From positions 1 through 23,049 of the forward strand of contig JADGDL010000034.1 in the NCBI GenBank assembly GCA_016744875.1: a stretch of 23,049 nt of DNA. The letters run 5' to 3'. The first letter of the stretch is position 1, and each line of letters begins with the position of its first letter. The translations under genes were made by a program, and so were the position numbers. Below the pieces are notes generated by a model. That model did not search any database. It saw only the letters and a program-made list of their open reading frames with translations, and was not told the origin of the DNA. Of this stretch, positions 1 through 6,798 are shown piece by piece. The DNA is from Sulfurovum sp. Lineage in GTDB: Bacteria; Campylobacterota; Campylobacteria; Campylobacterales; Sulfurovaceae.

Positions 1-1
1 G

Positions 2-466
2 GTTATTACTGTGGGTAAATCATACACAATGCCTTTCTATGCGGGTATCAAAGAAAATGGTCTAGTGATCATCAACTCTGATCACGATCTTTTAACAGAA
101 ACAGATAGAGCGTTCTTGGATAGTCTAAATGTTAAAGTACTTACAAGAGACTTTACACAATTTGCTATCGATAAAGCAGGTACTGAACTTGCAACGAACA
201 TGGCAATGCTAGGTGCATTGTTTGGCGCACTTGGAACCGTTTCTAAGCCGGCTATTGAAGAAGGAATTAAAGATAGATTCCTTAAGAAATATACAGCTTC
301 AGGTGGTACAGCTACACTTGACTCAGTCATTGAGAAAAAGTTTAAGAAGAAACAAGAACTTATTGAGAAAAACCTTGAAACAGCATCGGCAGCATTTGAC
401 TTAACTGCTGCATGGTGTAAAGAAGTTGGTTTCGAACAAATTCTTGAATCTCCAAACAAAGCGTAA
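2..466 (+). CDS. 2-oxoacid:ferredoxin oxidoreductase, gamma subunit (3' part)
   Basis: The reading frame is open from the left edge of the window, so the gene is cut at its 5' end; the GTG at 11 is an internal Val, not a credible start. The visible 154 residues match the second half of the gamma subunit of pyruvate/2-oxoglutarate:acceptor oxidoreductases: a GIKENGLVIINS strand-turn (the usual 'K.GG.li.NS' element), then ATNMAMLGALFGALG (the conserved 'aNMvmLGA' helix), an EEGIKDRF element and a KNLETASAAFD helix. These thiamine-diphosphate, iron-sulfur complexes make or split acyl-CoA with ferredoxin, and work in the reductive TCA cycle in Campylobacterota. No other subunit follows, so the gamma gene seems to be last in its operon, as in oorDABC; whether the substrate is pyruvate or 2-oxoglutarate cannot be decided from this part. 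The region around residues 95-125 is more Lys-rich and longer than I expect for the family. Confidence 0.8.
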   Translation, partial: VITVGKSYTMPFYAGIKENGLVIINSDHDLLTETDRAFLDSLNVKVLTRDFTQFAIDKAGTELATNMAMLGALFGALGTVSKPAIEEGIKDRFLKKYTASGGTATLDSVIEKKFKKKQELIEKNLETASAAFDLTAAWCKEVGFEQILESPNKA

Positions 467-477
467 TACCTAAGATC

Positions 478-504
478 ACAACTGCACCCTTTGGGTGCGG
501 TTGT
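478..504 (+). terminator. Hairpin after the oxidoreductase operon
   Basis: A 12-bp stem with one G-U pair and a TTT loop (left arm ACAACTGCACCC, right arm GGGTGCGGTTGT) begins 11 bases after the stop codon. It is GC-rich against an AT-rich background, as expected of an intrinsic terminator, but no clear U-tract follows, so termination could be weak or the hairpin could instead protect the 3' end. Confidence 0.6.
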
Positions 505-564
505 ATCGTGACTCTACCTAAAACACTTCATCTATAAATCTTCATTAAACTACACAATTTGATT

Positions 565-609
565 TTAAAGAATAATAAACACTACTTTTTAAGGTTTACT
601 ATTCTTTAA
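565..609. terminator. Inverted repeat between converging genes
   Basis: Two 16-base arms (565-580 and 594-609) are complementary except at one position and enclose a 13-base loop containing a T5 run. The repeat lies 8 bases beyond the stop of the minus-strand exporter and 100 bases after the plus-strand operon, so it could end transcription from either side. The stem is very AT-rich, which makes it weaker than the hairpin at 478. Confidence 0.45.
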
Positions 610-617
610 TTGCATGG

Positions 618-1241
618 TTACGCCGCTAGTACGCCTAACAACTTTAGACCATCGATAAAAAGGGCGAATGCTAGAACTACCAATGCCAATCCAAGGAAAC
701 GCATTATGTATATGTAGACATCGCCAATCAAAAATGATTTTGACTTACCTACCAATATGGCTAGCAATACTTTAGATCCTATAAGAAAGATATAAAAACC
801 ACCAATAAAGAATATAAGAGAAAAAATGTTTAAAGTTATTGCCTTTGTCATTATTGGGCCACCGACACTAAGCCAAAATAGATAAGGGTATGGACTTAAA
901 GCATTAGCTAGTATCCCTTTCGTTAAGGAGTTAGACTTTTGTTTTTGTAAATTAAATTGATATCCTTTTGAGCGTATACTTTCGTATCCCATGTATAAAA
1001 CAAAGAAGCCACCGGTCAGCGAAATAATGCCTAAGATGTAATGAAAATTTGATAAGCTATTCAAAATGAATAAAGTGAATATGATTATTGGTAAATCGGT
1101 GATTATGGGTGCAAGAGCAACTTTAATACCTGATTTAATATCATGTTGAAGTGTTTCAGAAATTACGAGAGTTAAAAGTGGCCCTGGAGCAAAACCAGCG
1201 GACAGTCCTAATATTATTCCAATAGTCATGTAATAAGTCAT
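618..1241 (-). CDS. LysE/RhtB-family amino-acid exporter
   Basis: A 207-residue, strongly hydrophobic protein with about six membrane segments, the size and shape of the LysE/RhtB translocators that export amino acids or related metabolites across the inner membrane. The N-terminal segment carries the family signature GFAPGPLLTLVIS (residues 16-28), followed by a loop and a helix with the ALAPIITDLP element near 42-51; a second half has NALSPYPYLFW around residue 112, matching the conserved 'NPK..lF' position. The substrate cannot be inferred. It sits upstream of an inverted repeat and downstream of the membrane protein at 1293-1805 on the same strand; the 51-base gap would allow cotranscription. 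The ribosome binding site is weak (GGAAG about 11 bases upstream). Confidence 0.85.
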   Translation of the reverse strand: MTYYMTIGIILGLSAGFAPGPLLTLVISETLQHDIKSGIKVALAPIITDLPIIIFTLFILNSLSNFHYILGIISLTGGFFVLYMGYESIRSKGYQFNLQKQKSNSLTKGILANALSPYPYLFWLSVGGPIMTKAITLNIFSLIFFIGGFYIFLIGSKVLLAILVGKSKSFLIGDVYIYIMRFLGLALVVLAFALFIDGLKLLGVLAA

Positions 1242-1292
1242 TTCTTTTGTACTTCCATTGATATAAAAAGTCGCTTATTGAAGGTAATTTCG

Positions 1293-1805
1293 TTAATTCT
1301 TCATCTGCAGAAGTAACATCTCTTTAGCGAGTTCTCTTTCTGTTTTCACTTTTTTTACAGGTTTTTCAATTGGGGCAGGGATCATTTTTTTAGGTTCAAC
1401 TTTGAGAGGAATTATATCTTTTGTTTCTATAATGACAGATTCAACCTGTGCAGGTTTTGATACTTTTTCTACCTTAGGTTGAGGAATGGAAGTAGGTGTA
1501 ACAGTTTTTTTGACTGGGGTTTCTTTCTCTGTGATCGAATCAATATAATTTGTAAATAAGACTATCAAAAAAATAGTAATACTTAATACAGTGATGATCC
1601 TTATTATATTGATATACTTTTCTCGTGTTTCTAAGGCTTCTTTTTTTTTATAATGTTTGATGAGATCATCTTCATAGGTGTTTTGTTTACTATGGTTTGG
1701 AGAAGATGAAGTTGTATTTTCAATGTTTTCTTCAGATATATCTTTTAGTATTTTATTTAGAACAACATCTTCAGTATAGCTCTTTTTTTCGGAAGTTTTA
1801 CCCAT
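1293..1805 (-). CDS. Bitopic membrane protein with Lys/Pro-rich periplasmic tail
   Basis: I do not recognise a family. The 170 residues form a polar N-terminal part (1-62, Ser/Asn/Lys/Glu-rich), one membrane segment (about 66-88) flanked by basic residues on the N-terminal side, and a C-terminal part rich in Pro, Lys, Val and Thr (about 95-155), ending in a short predicted amphipathic helix (TERELAKEMLLLQMKN). Topology by the positive-inside rule is cytoplasmic N terminus and periplasmic C terminus. The Pro/Lys spacer resembles that of TonB or SPOR-type envelope proteins, but there is no folded C-terminal domain to match. Codons 53-55 lie in a run of nine A (minus strand). It is divergent from the secreted peptidoglycan-binding-like gene at 1929 and shares a 123-base promoter region with it. 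Confidence 0.6.
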   Translation of the reverse strand: MGKTSEKKSYTEDVVLNKILKDISEENIENTTSSSPNHSKQNTYEDDLIKHYKKKEALETREKYINIIRIITVLSITIFLIVLFTNYIDSITEKETPVKKTVTPTSIPQPKVEKVSKPAQVESVIIETKDIIPLKVEPKKMIPAPIEKPVKKVKTERELAKEMLLLQMKN

Positions 1806-1928
1806 ATGATTTACTGTCCCATTATATTTTAATATTTGATTATACAGAACTTTCTTGAGATATGAAGTATCTTTATTGTTTGTAAGCTTTATTATCCTAG
1901 AATATCCAATATTATAAGGAGTTTCGCG

Positions 1929-2666
1929 ATGATAAAAGTTAAAAATATTTCTAGTTTACTTATGGGGTCTTTACTTGTCAGTAGTGTGGCATATGCAGAT
2001 TTTGCTGATGGGCTTGTTGGTGGACTAGTGGGTGGAGCTGTAGGCTCTGTGATAACAAATGAAGTCTATAATGCGAACAAACCTGCACCCGCACCTGCAC
2101 AAACTAGACCATCCAATACATCGTATCAAAAAAAATATACTACTCCACAATATACTTCAGAAATGAAGATTCAAAAAGCGCTGACAAGTTTAGGGTTTTA
2201 CCGTGGAAGAATTGATGGTGAGATAAACTCTTTTGAGTCCAGATCTGCGATAAAAGAGATGAACATTGCTTATGAGATCGGTAATACAGCTTCTTTAAAA
2301 CCCGAAGCAAGAGATGCTCTTATATTTTTAGGGACTCTATTTGAATTTGACAGATATCTTATCGCTAGAGGGACAGACAACCGTACTAAGGGCAAAAAAT
2401 TACAGACTGGATTGAAGATACATGGATTTTATTATGCAAAGATCGATGGTGCGGTAGGACCAGGAACTCGTAAGTCGATAGGTGAATATAAAGCAGCAAA
2501 AGGTTTGTCGTATGGGACATCACTTGATTTTGAAGAAGAGTATCAGCTTGTGAGTTCTGCCAAAGAGATAAATGACCGAAATATAGAAGATACCATAGGG
2601 TCTTTAAAAGCCCTGGGTACTAAAAAAGAAGTATCTGCACCTGTGATAAAAATACAGAAAAACTAA
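1929..2666 (+). CDS. Secreted protein with glycine-zipper and two peptidoglycan-binding-like repeats
   Basis: A good ribosome binding site (AAGGAG, 8 bases before the ATG) and a clear Sec signal peptide support this start; cleavage is likely after AYA (residue 23). The mature N terminus has small-residue Gly-x-x-x-Gly spacing (GLVGGLVGGAVGS, about 28-40), a glycine-zipper pattern common in envelope-inserted proteins. A Pro/Ala linker follows, then two repeats of the PG_binding_1 type: about 79-118 (IQKALTSLGFYRGRIDG) and about 155-193 (LQTGLKIHGFYYAKIDG, then GPGTRKSIGEYKAAKGL). Such repeats bind peptidoglycan or serve as short protein-binding helices. No catalytic domain is present, so the protein probably anchors or scaffolds something in the cell wall. 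The first repeat is degenerate after residue 100. Possible partner: the divergent bitopic protein. Confidence 0.7.
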   Translation: MIKVKNISSLLMGSLLVSSVAYADFADGLVGGLVGGAVGSVITNEVYNANKPAPAPAQTRPSNTSYQKKYTTPQYTSEMKIQKALTSLGFYRGRIDGEINSFESRSAIKEMNIAYEIGNTASLKPEARDALIFLGTLFEFDRYLIARGTDNRTKGKKLQTGLKIHGFYYAKIDGAVGPGTRKSIGEYKAAKGLSYGTSLDFEEEYQLVSSAKEINDRNIEDTIGSLKALGTKKEVSAPVIKIQKN

Positions 2667-2675
2667 ATGCAGATC

Positions 2676-4142
2676 TTACTTGATCTGCATAAACTTTAAG
2701 ACTCTTTCCTTTGTATACTCATGAAAAGGATTCCATCTCTGTCTAAGTAGTGAGGCTGGAGAGGTCTGTAATACAGATGTCTCCCCATATACAGCTAAAT
2801 GACCAAGTTGTACACCCGGGCTTTTTGGTGCATTTTGATCACCATAGGTAGGGTCGTTTCTGCTTATAGGCATTGCTAGATGCGAGAGAGAGTAGAGCCC
2901 TTTATCCCATTTTACTGATAGGCTTTTTTTAATTTTCCCATTACGTATTTGTACCAGTTTACCTTCTGGATCATTAATGTTGGAGATCAAATCAAAGGTA
3001 TAATTATCACCTATAGAAGTTTGACGCAGTTGCTCTAAAGAGGTGTTAACTCCTTTTCTTATAAAGTGATTTGTACTGAAATTATGGTTAATATCAAAGA
3101 GCACAAGTGTATGATCACCTTTAGGGAGACGTTTATAGAGACTATGTACTGTATCATTGACTGAAACGGTAGAATCTACGATAGAAGAAAAACTTAATAC
3201 TGGCGGAAAAGGTTTTTTATCTTTCTTTTGTGCATATGTGTCAAACTGCTCTTGTACTTCTGAACATACTCGGTAGACTTGATCCCCTGCATTTACGGCA
3301 AAAGAAGCATACTTAAATGGGTCAAATTCAGCTCCAATGTCATTCCAGCTTAATTTTTGGGAGCCTAGGAGATGACCCAAGCGACTTTGCCATATGGCAA
3401 AAGGTGCTGCTTTACTCACACCTATAGCAGGTGAATAGAAGATGAGACTAGAGGGTGTGAACAATGACGGATCATCAAAGGAAGAAAGCGTGTAATTCAA
3501 TGCCAATGGTGCCCCTGTTGAATAACCTATGATATGAACAGGCTTAGTGCCTACTTTGTCTTCTAATCGTTTCATCCCGATCTTTACAACTGCAGCCATA
3601 TCTTGCCATTGAAGTTCTATAAGTCCAGAAGGTATGGTGCCATGACCGGGCATTCTCATGCCTACAACCCAAACTCCTTGTTTATGTAAGTACTCCGCTT
3701 GTGCATGTAAACTATATGGAGAGTCTGACATACCATGAAGAAGCAGTACACCCATTTTTGGATTCTTTACGGGGAGTTCAAATGTTTTGTTCCAGAATTT
3801 TTTCCATCGTTTTGGGTCGGCAAAACTGTTTCTTGTGTAACGGTTGATTTTGTTTTTTTCATCTTCTAAAACTTTGTCGTAGATTTGTGTATCTAACTCA
3901 TCAAAAAGGTTTTCCTCAAGCGCGATGTAGGCATCAAAATTTTTGACATTTGAATTCGTGTTAAATTCATTTTTAAGTATGGTTGTATGCCAGGTAGAGA
4001 GTGAAGGAAGAGAATTCATGTAGAGTGAAAAAACGATCACACCTATGAGCAAAGAACCTAAAGATGCTAACCATAAAATTCTGCTGGCTTTACGAACTGA
4101 CCACCAGGGTATTTGGACCCAGTAACTTTTTAATAAACTCAT
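2676..4142 (-). CDS. Membrane-anchored alpha/beta hydrolase
   Basis: A 488-residue protein with a basic N terminus, a membrane segment at about 22-41 and a large domain probably on the periplasmic side. The alpha/beta-hydrolase fold shows LLLHGMSDSPYS (133-144, oxyanion loop), the MPGHG turn (164-168) and the nucleophile elbow GYSTG with Ser208. Asp323 (SSIVDSTVS) and His353 (DINHNFS; His344 is an alternative) fall in the right order to complete the triad. The first HG loop and PGHG element resemble carboxylesterase/lysophospholipase relatives. About 120 C-terminal residues after the triad are unusual and may form an extra subdomain. The start has AAGGAT 8 bases upstream. It converges with the 1929 gene, only 9 bases apart. 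Substrate unknown; ester or lipid hydrolysis is inferred from the family. Confidence 0.8.
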   Translation of the reverse strand: MSLLKSYWVQIPWWSVRKASRILWLASLGSLLIGVIVFSLYMNSLPSLSTWHTTILKNEFNTNSNVKNFDAYIALEENLFDELDTQIYDKVLEDEKNKINRYTRNSFADPKRWKKFWNKTFELPVKNPKMGVLLLHGMSDSPYSLHAQAEYLHKQGVWVVGMRMPGHGTIPSGLIELQWQDMAAVVKIGMKRLEDKVGTKPVHIIGYSTGAPLALNYTLSSFDDPSLFTPSSLIFYSPAIGVSKAAPFAIWQSRLGHLLGSQKLSWNDIGAEFDPFKYASFAVNAGDQVYRVCSEVQEQFDTYAQKKDKKPFPPVLSFSSIVDSTVSVNDTVHSLYKRLPKGDHTLVLFDINHNFSTNHFIRKGVNTSLEQLRQTSIGDNYTFDLISNINDPEGKLVQIRNGKIKKSLSVKWDKGLYSLSHLAMPISRNDPTYGDQNAPKSPGVQLGHLAVYGETSVLQTSPASLLRQRWNPFHEYTKERVLKFMQIK

Positions 4143-4328
4143 CGTTGATATCCTTTGAAATAAGGTTCCATAATTTTACCCTAATTAAGATTGCAAGCAT
4201 TATATTTTGAGATTATGGTTTTAAAGTATGACTTTAGGTTATTTAAATTATAATGTAATATTAGAATATATATAGCTGATCCGTATTATGTGCTAAATAT
4301 TAATTTCATTCTTAAGCAGGGAAAGTAT

Positions 4329-4856
4329 ATGTTTATAAAACTTACAATATCTATTGTATTATTGGCTACTACTTTTTGTGTCGCTTCTGATGAAGAAGCT
4401 CCATTTATGGGATATCAAGAATTAACAACAAAATTAAAAGCTGAATATGTAAAATCTGGCATGTATGCAAGTACAGAACAGGTAAAAAAAGCTTTAAAGT
4501 CTGAAGATTGGGTAGTTGTTGATGTAAGAAATAGTAATGAATGGTCTGCAGCATATATAGAAGGCACCAAAAGAGTAGGAAGAAAAAACCCTGAAAAACT
4601 TATTAAGAATTTTTGTTTGGATTTTGCTGATGATTTTACAAGAAATAAAGTAATCGTCGTATGTAATTCAGCTGCAAGGGCATCTATCGTGGCTGAAACA
4701 TTTAAAACAATGGGCTTTAAAAAAGTGATGATATATGATATATATGCATGGATAGATGAGTGTAATCCGATCAGTAATGATTATACTATCATGAGTTCAA
4801 GCAAAGGAACAGGTCTTAAGTTTGGTACATTTAAAGCTGCACACTGTAAAAAATAA
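4329..4856 (+). CDS. Periplasmic rhodanese-domain protein
   Basis: I choose the ATG at 4329 (AGGGAAAG 5-11 bases upstream, followed directly by a signal peptide) over the in-frame GTG at 4290, which has no ribosome binding site and would hide the signal. The 175-residue product has a signal sequence to about residue 19, a helical N-terminal part, and a rhodanese domain at about 47-145: VVVDVRNSNEW (62-72) is the conserved strand and 'DVR...E' element, and the active-site loop is VVCNSAARAS with Cys112 and Arg117 (C-x4-R). Rhodaneses carry sulfane sulfur as a cysteine persulfide. Three other Cys remain in the mature protein (96, 145, 173). It is followed after 9 bases by the NIT-domain gene, which has its own AAGGGG site, so the two form an operon. 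The exact sulfur donor and acceptor are unknown. Confidence 0.8.
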   Translation: MFIKLTISIVLLATTFCVASDEEAPFMGYQELTTKLKAEYVKSGMYASTEQVKKALKSEDWVVVDVRNSNEWSAAYIEGTKRVGRKNPEKLIKNFCLDFADDFTRNKVIVVCNSAARASIVAETFKTMGFKKVMIYDIYAWIDECNPISNDYTIMSSSKGTGLKFGTFKAAHCKK

Positions 4857-4865
4857 GGGGTTACA

Positions 4866-5699
4866 ATGAAAGTCATATTAATCGTTCTGTTATTATTGAT
4901 CAATGTAAATGCCGAATCTTTTTTTAGTAATAAAAAACAAGAAAATGGTTCTTCATATATACTCTCTTTAAAAGATCTAATTGTGGCCACACAAAAAACA
5001 CGTGGGCTTACCAATAGTTACTTAAATGGGAACAGTGATGTATTGGCAACTATTAAGAAACATCAAAATGAAATGAAAGAGGCTATAGGACAATTGGAAG
5101 CCTCTCCAATGGTCTCTGATCCTACGATTGAATTTTATACAGTCACGATCTCCAAAGAACTAACCCTGCTTAATGAAACAGCTATCAAAATGGATCCGGC
5201 TAAGGCATTTACAAATTATACAGATCAAATTTCCACACTCATTGAATGGGCAAAAATCGTGAGTTATCGCTCGAAGATAACACGTAATTCATTAGGTCAG
5301 GAGATTACTGATCTGTTAACCAAAGTACTTTTACCTATGATAGAAGATATCGCACAAGTACGTGGTATAGGCTCTGGTGTCATAGCAAAAGGGAAAATTG
5401 ATAAAGAGGAAATAGGAAAGATCTTAGCATTAAGTGCTGATGTAAATACTCTGCGGGAAAAAATGGAAGAGAAAATGCAAGAAATTTTAACAGAATATTC
5501 AACTGTATATAATGATGATACCTATAAAGCAGTAGATTTTATCTCAAAGAAAATAGAAAAATATATGAATTCTACAGCTAATATGTTAATCAGTTCACCA
5601 AATAATGTTGATTCTGATCAATACTTTAAAGATGGCACTGCCATCATCAAAATGTTACTGAAACTACAGAAAATAAATTATCGAGCATCCCAGCATTAA
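4866..5699 (+). CDS. Secreted stand-alone NIT-like (nitrate/nitrite-sensing) domain protein
   Basis: A 277-residue protein with a short signal peptide (likely cleaved after VNA, residue 16) and no membrane segment after it. The mature part is helical and follows the pattern of the NIT domain, the nitrate/nitrite-sensing module usually found outside the membrane in histidine kinases, chemoreceptors and NasR: an ATQKTRGLTNSYLNG helix (41-55, the 'LQ.ERg.s..yl' element), AFTNYTDQISTLIEWAKIV (114-132), and LLPMIEDIAQVRGIGSGVIAKG (155-176) followed by an acidic IDKEE helix. The Arg of the first helix (46) and of the third (166) align with the anion-binding region of that family. The assignment is by eye. 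Unusually there is no output domain. Cotranscribed with the rhodanese upstream. Confidence 0.65.
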   Translation: MKVILIVLLLLINVNAESFFSNKKQENGSSYILSLKDLIVATQKTRGLTNSYLNGNSDVLATIKKHQNEMKEAIGQLEASPMVSDPTIEFYTVTISKELTLLNETAIKMDPAKAFTNYTDQISTLIEWAKIVSYRSKITRNSLGQEITDLLTKVLLPMIEDIAQVRGIGSGVIAKGKIDKEEIGKILALSADVNTLREKMEEKMQEILTEYSTVYNDDTYKAVDFISKKIEKYMNSTANMLISSPNNVDSDQYFKDGTAIIKMLLKLQKINYRASQH

Positions 5700-5737
5700 T
5701 CATAATAATATTTTGAAATGGGTTCTATAATTCTATC

Positions 5738-6640
5738 CTAATAAAGAGTGTATTGTACATGAAAGATTATCCTTGTTTTTTTATTTGGAAGCGGGTAATC
5801 TTTATAGGCGATACGGATGACATCCAAGGTATTTTGATCCAGTGCTTGATATCCGATATCTCTTTTAAGTCTAAGATTTGAAATGTCTCCATTTGGATGT
5901 AGATAAAATGAGACGATATTTGTACCTTGTTGTCCTGTTCTTACAGCGATCTCTGGATATCCATTCATACTAAGTGTACGTTGTGTAATACGATGGATAG
6001 TACCCAGATTATTTTTTATAAATTTCTTTTGTGTTGAACTGTAAGTGTTAAATTCAGACCCATAGAGTCGCTGTATCATCTGTGGACCATAACCACCTGC
6101 TGATGAAGGTGTGGAAGGTGTATACTGCTGAGGGAACATCGATGTACCACTACCCATTAGAGCATTAGCAAGTGCATCTTTTGAGCGTTTAGGCTTTTGT
6201 TTTTTTGGTGTTTTCTTTTTGACAATTTTCTTTTTAGGTTGCTTTTTAACTTCTTTTTTGACCACTTTTTTCTTTTTTTCTGGTTTTGGTTCTATCTTGG
6301 TGATATTGTTATCTTCCGTGCTTTTAACTGCGAATGTTTTTTTACTCTCATCTACTGTTTTTCTCTTGATAGTTTCTGGTTTAGGTGTAGGTGGTATGAC
6401 TTTCTTTACTATAGGTTTTTGTGGAACAGGTGTTTCTACAACAGGCTTTGGTTTAGGCGTTTGCTTTGGCTTTGGTTTAGGCTTGGGAACTACAGGTTTT
6501 GGAGTGGGCTTAGGTGTGGCGATCTGTTTAAGATTAAGTGAAATCTTTTTCTCTTGTTTTTGAGAGGGTAAGAAGGTTACATCTTTAAAATTTGTTGTAA
6601 AAAGCAGCAAGATAAGCAAGTGTAAGAGTAAAGAGATCAA
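5738..6640 (-). CDS. tonB: TonB-like energy transducer
   Basis: The product has an N-terminal hydrophobic segment (about 2-16), a long Pro/Lys spacer (40-95) followed by a Lys-rich stretch (110-155), and a C-terminal TonB domain (about 200-300) with YPEIAVRTGQQG, SFYLHPNGDISNLRL and a final amphipathic strand. TonB spans the periplasm and passes proton-motive force from ExbB/ExbD to outer-membrane receptors; no exbBD gene is nearby. The coordinates use the TTG at 6640, but a strong AGGAGA site lies at 6670-6675, 30 bases before it. In between the frame is open and encodes IRRLHKALL, which would supply the basic residues normally found before the TonB membrane helix. Initiation at ATC (6662-6664), 6 bases after AGGAG, is therefore a real possibility. 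Divergent from hemL. Confidence 0.8.
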   Translation of the reverse strand: MISLLLHLLILLLFTTNFKDVTFLPSQKQEKKISLNLKQIATPKPTPKPVVPKPKPKPKQTPKPKPVVETPVPQKPIVKKVIPPTPKPETIKRKTVDESKKTFAVKSTEDNNITKIEPKPEKKKKVVKKEVKKQPKKKIVKKKTPKKQKPKRSKDALANALMGSGTSMFPQQYTPSTPSSAGGYGPQMIQRLYGSEFNTYSSTQKKFIKNNLGTIHRITQRTLSMNGYPEIAVRTGQQGTNIVSFYLHPNGDISNLRLKRDIGYQALDQNTLDVIRIAYKDYPLPNKKTRIIFHVQYTLY

Positions 6641-6669
6641 TAATGCTTTATGTAATCTACGGATGATCG

Positions 6670-6675
6670 TCTCCT
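6670..6675 (-). promoter_or_regulatory. Ribosome binding site that questions the tonB start
   Basis: On the minus strand AGGAGA is the best Shine-Dalgarno sequence near tonB. No ATG, GTG or TTG in the tonB frame lies at a normal distance; the only in-frame codons within 10 bases are ACG, ATC, ATC and CGT. A TAG stop just upstream of it closes the frame, so translation must begin between here and 6640. Confidence 0.55.
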
Positions 6676-6749
6676 ATTATGCGCTTATTGTAATATCTTC
6701 ACAGTATTTAAAAATTTAAAATCTCATGAGTTTTGCAAGAAGTCTATTG

Positions 6750-6755
6750 TATAAT
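6750..6755 (+). promoter_or_regulatory. Probable hemL -10 box
   Basis: TATAAT, preceded by TTG, lies 44 bases before the hemL start. There is no good -35 box at the right distance, but Campylobacterota housekeeping promoters depend mainly on the -10 element. The predicted leader would be about 37 bases. Confidence 0.45.
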
Positions 6756-6798
6756 CCACAATATTTAAAAAGTATTATACATAATGAGGATTAATAAC

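Noticed and set aside
4290..4328. GTG start for the rhodanese gene
   Set aside because: No ribosome binding site, and it would put 13 residues in front of an otherwise normal signal peptide.
6197..6563. Two overlapping plus-strand open frames of 114 residues opposite the TonB-like gene
   Set aside because: They are Phe/Leu/Gly-rich translations of the antisense of the Pro/Lys spacer, with no ribosome binding site and low complexity; the TonB frame explains the region.
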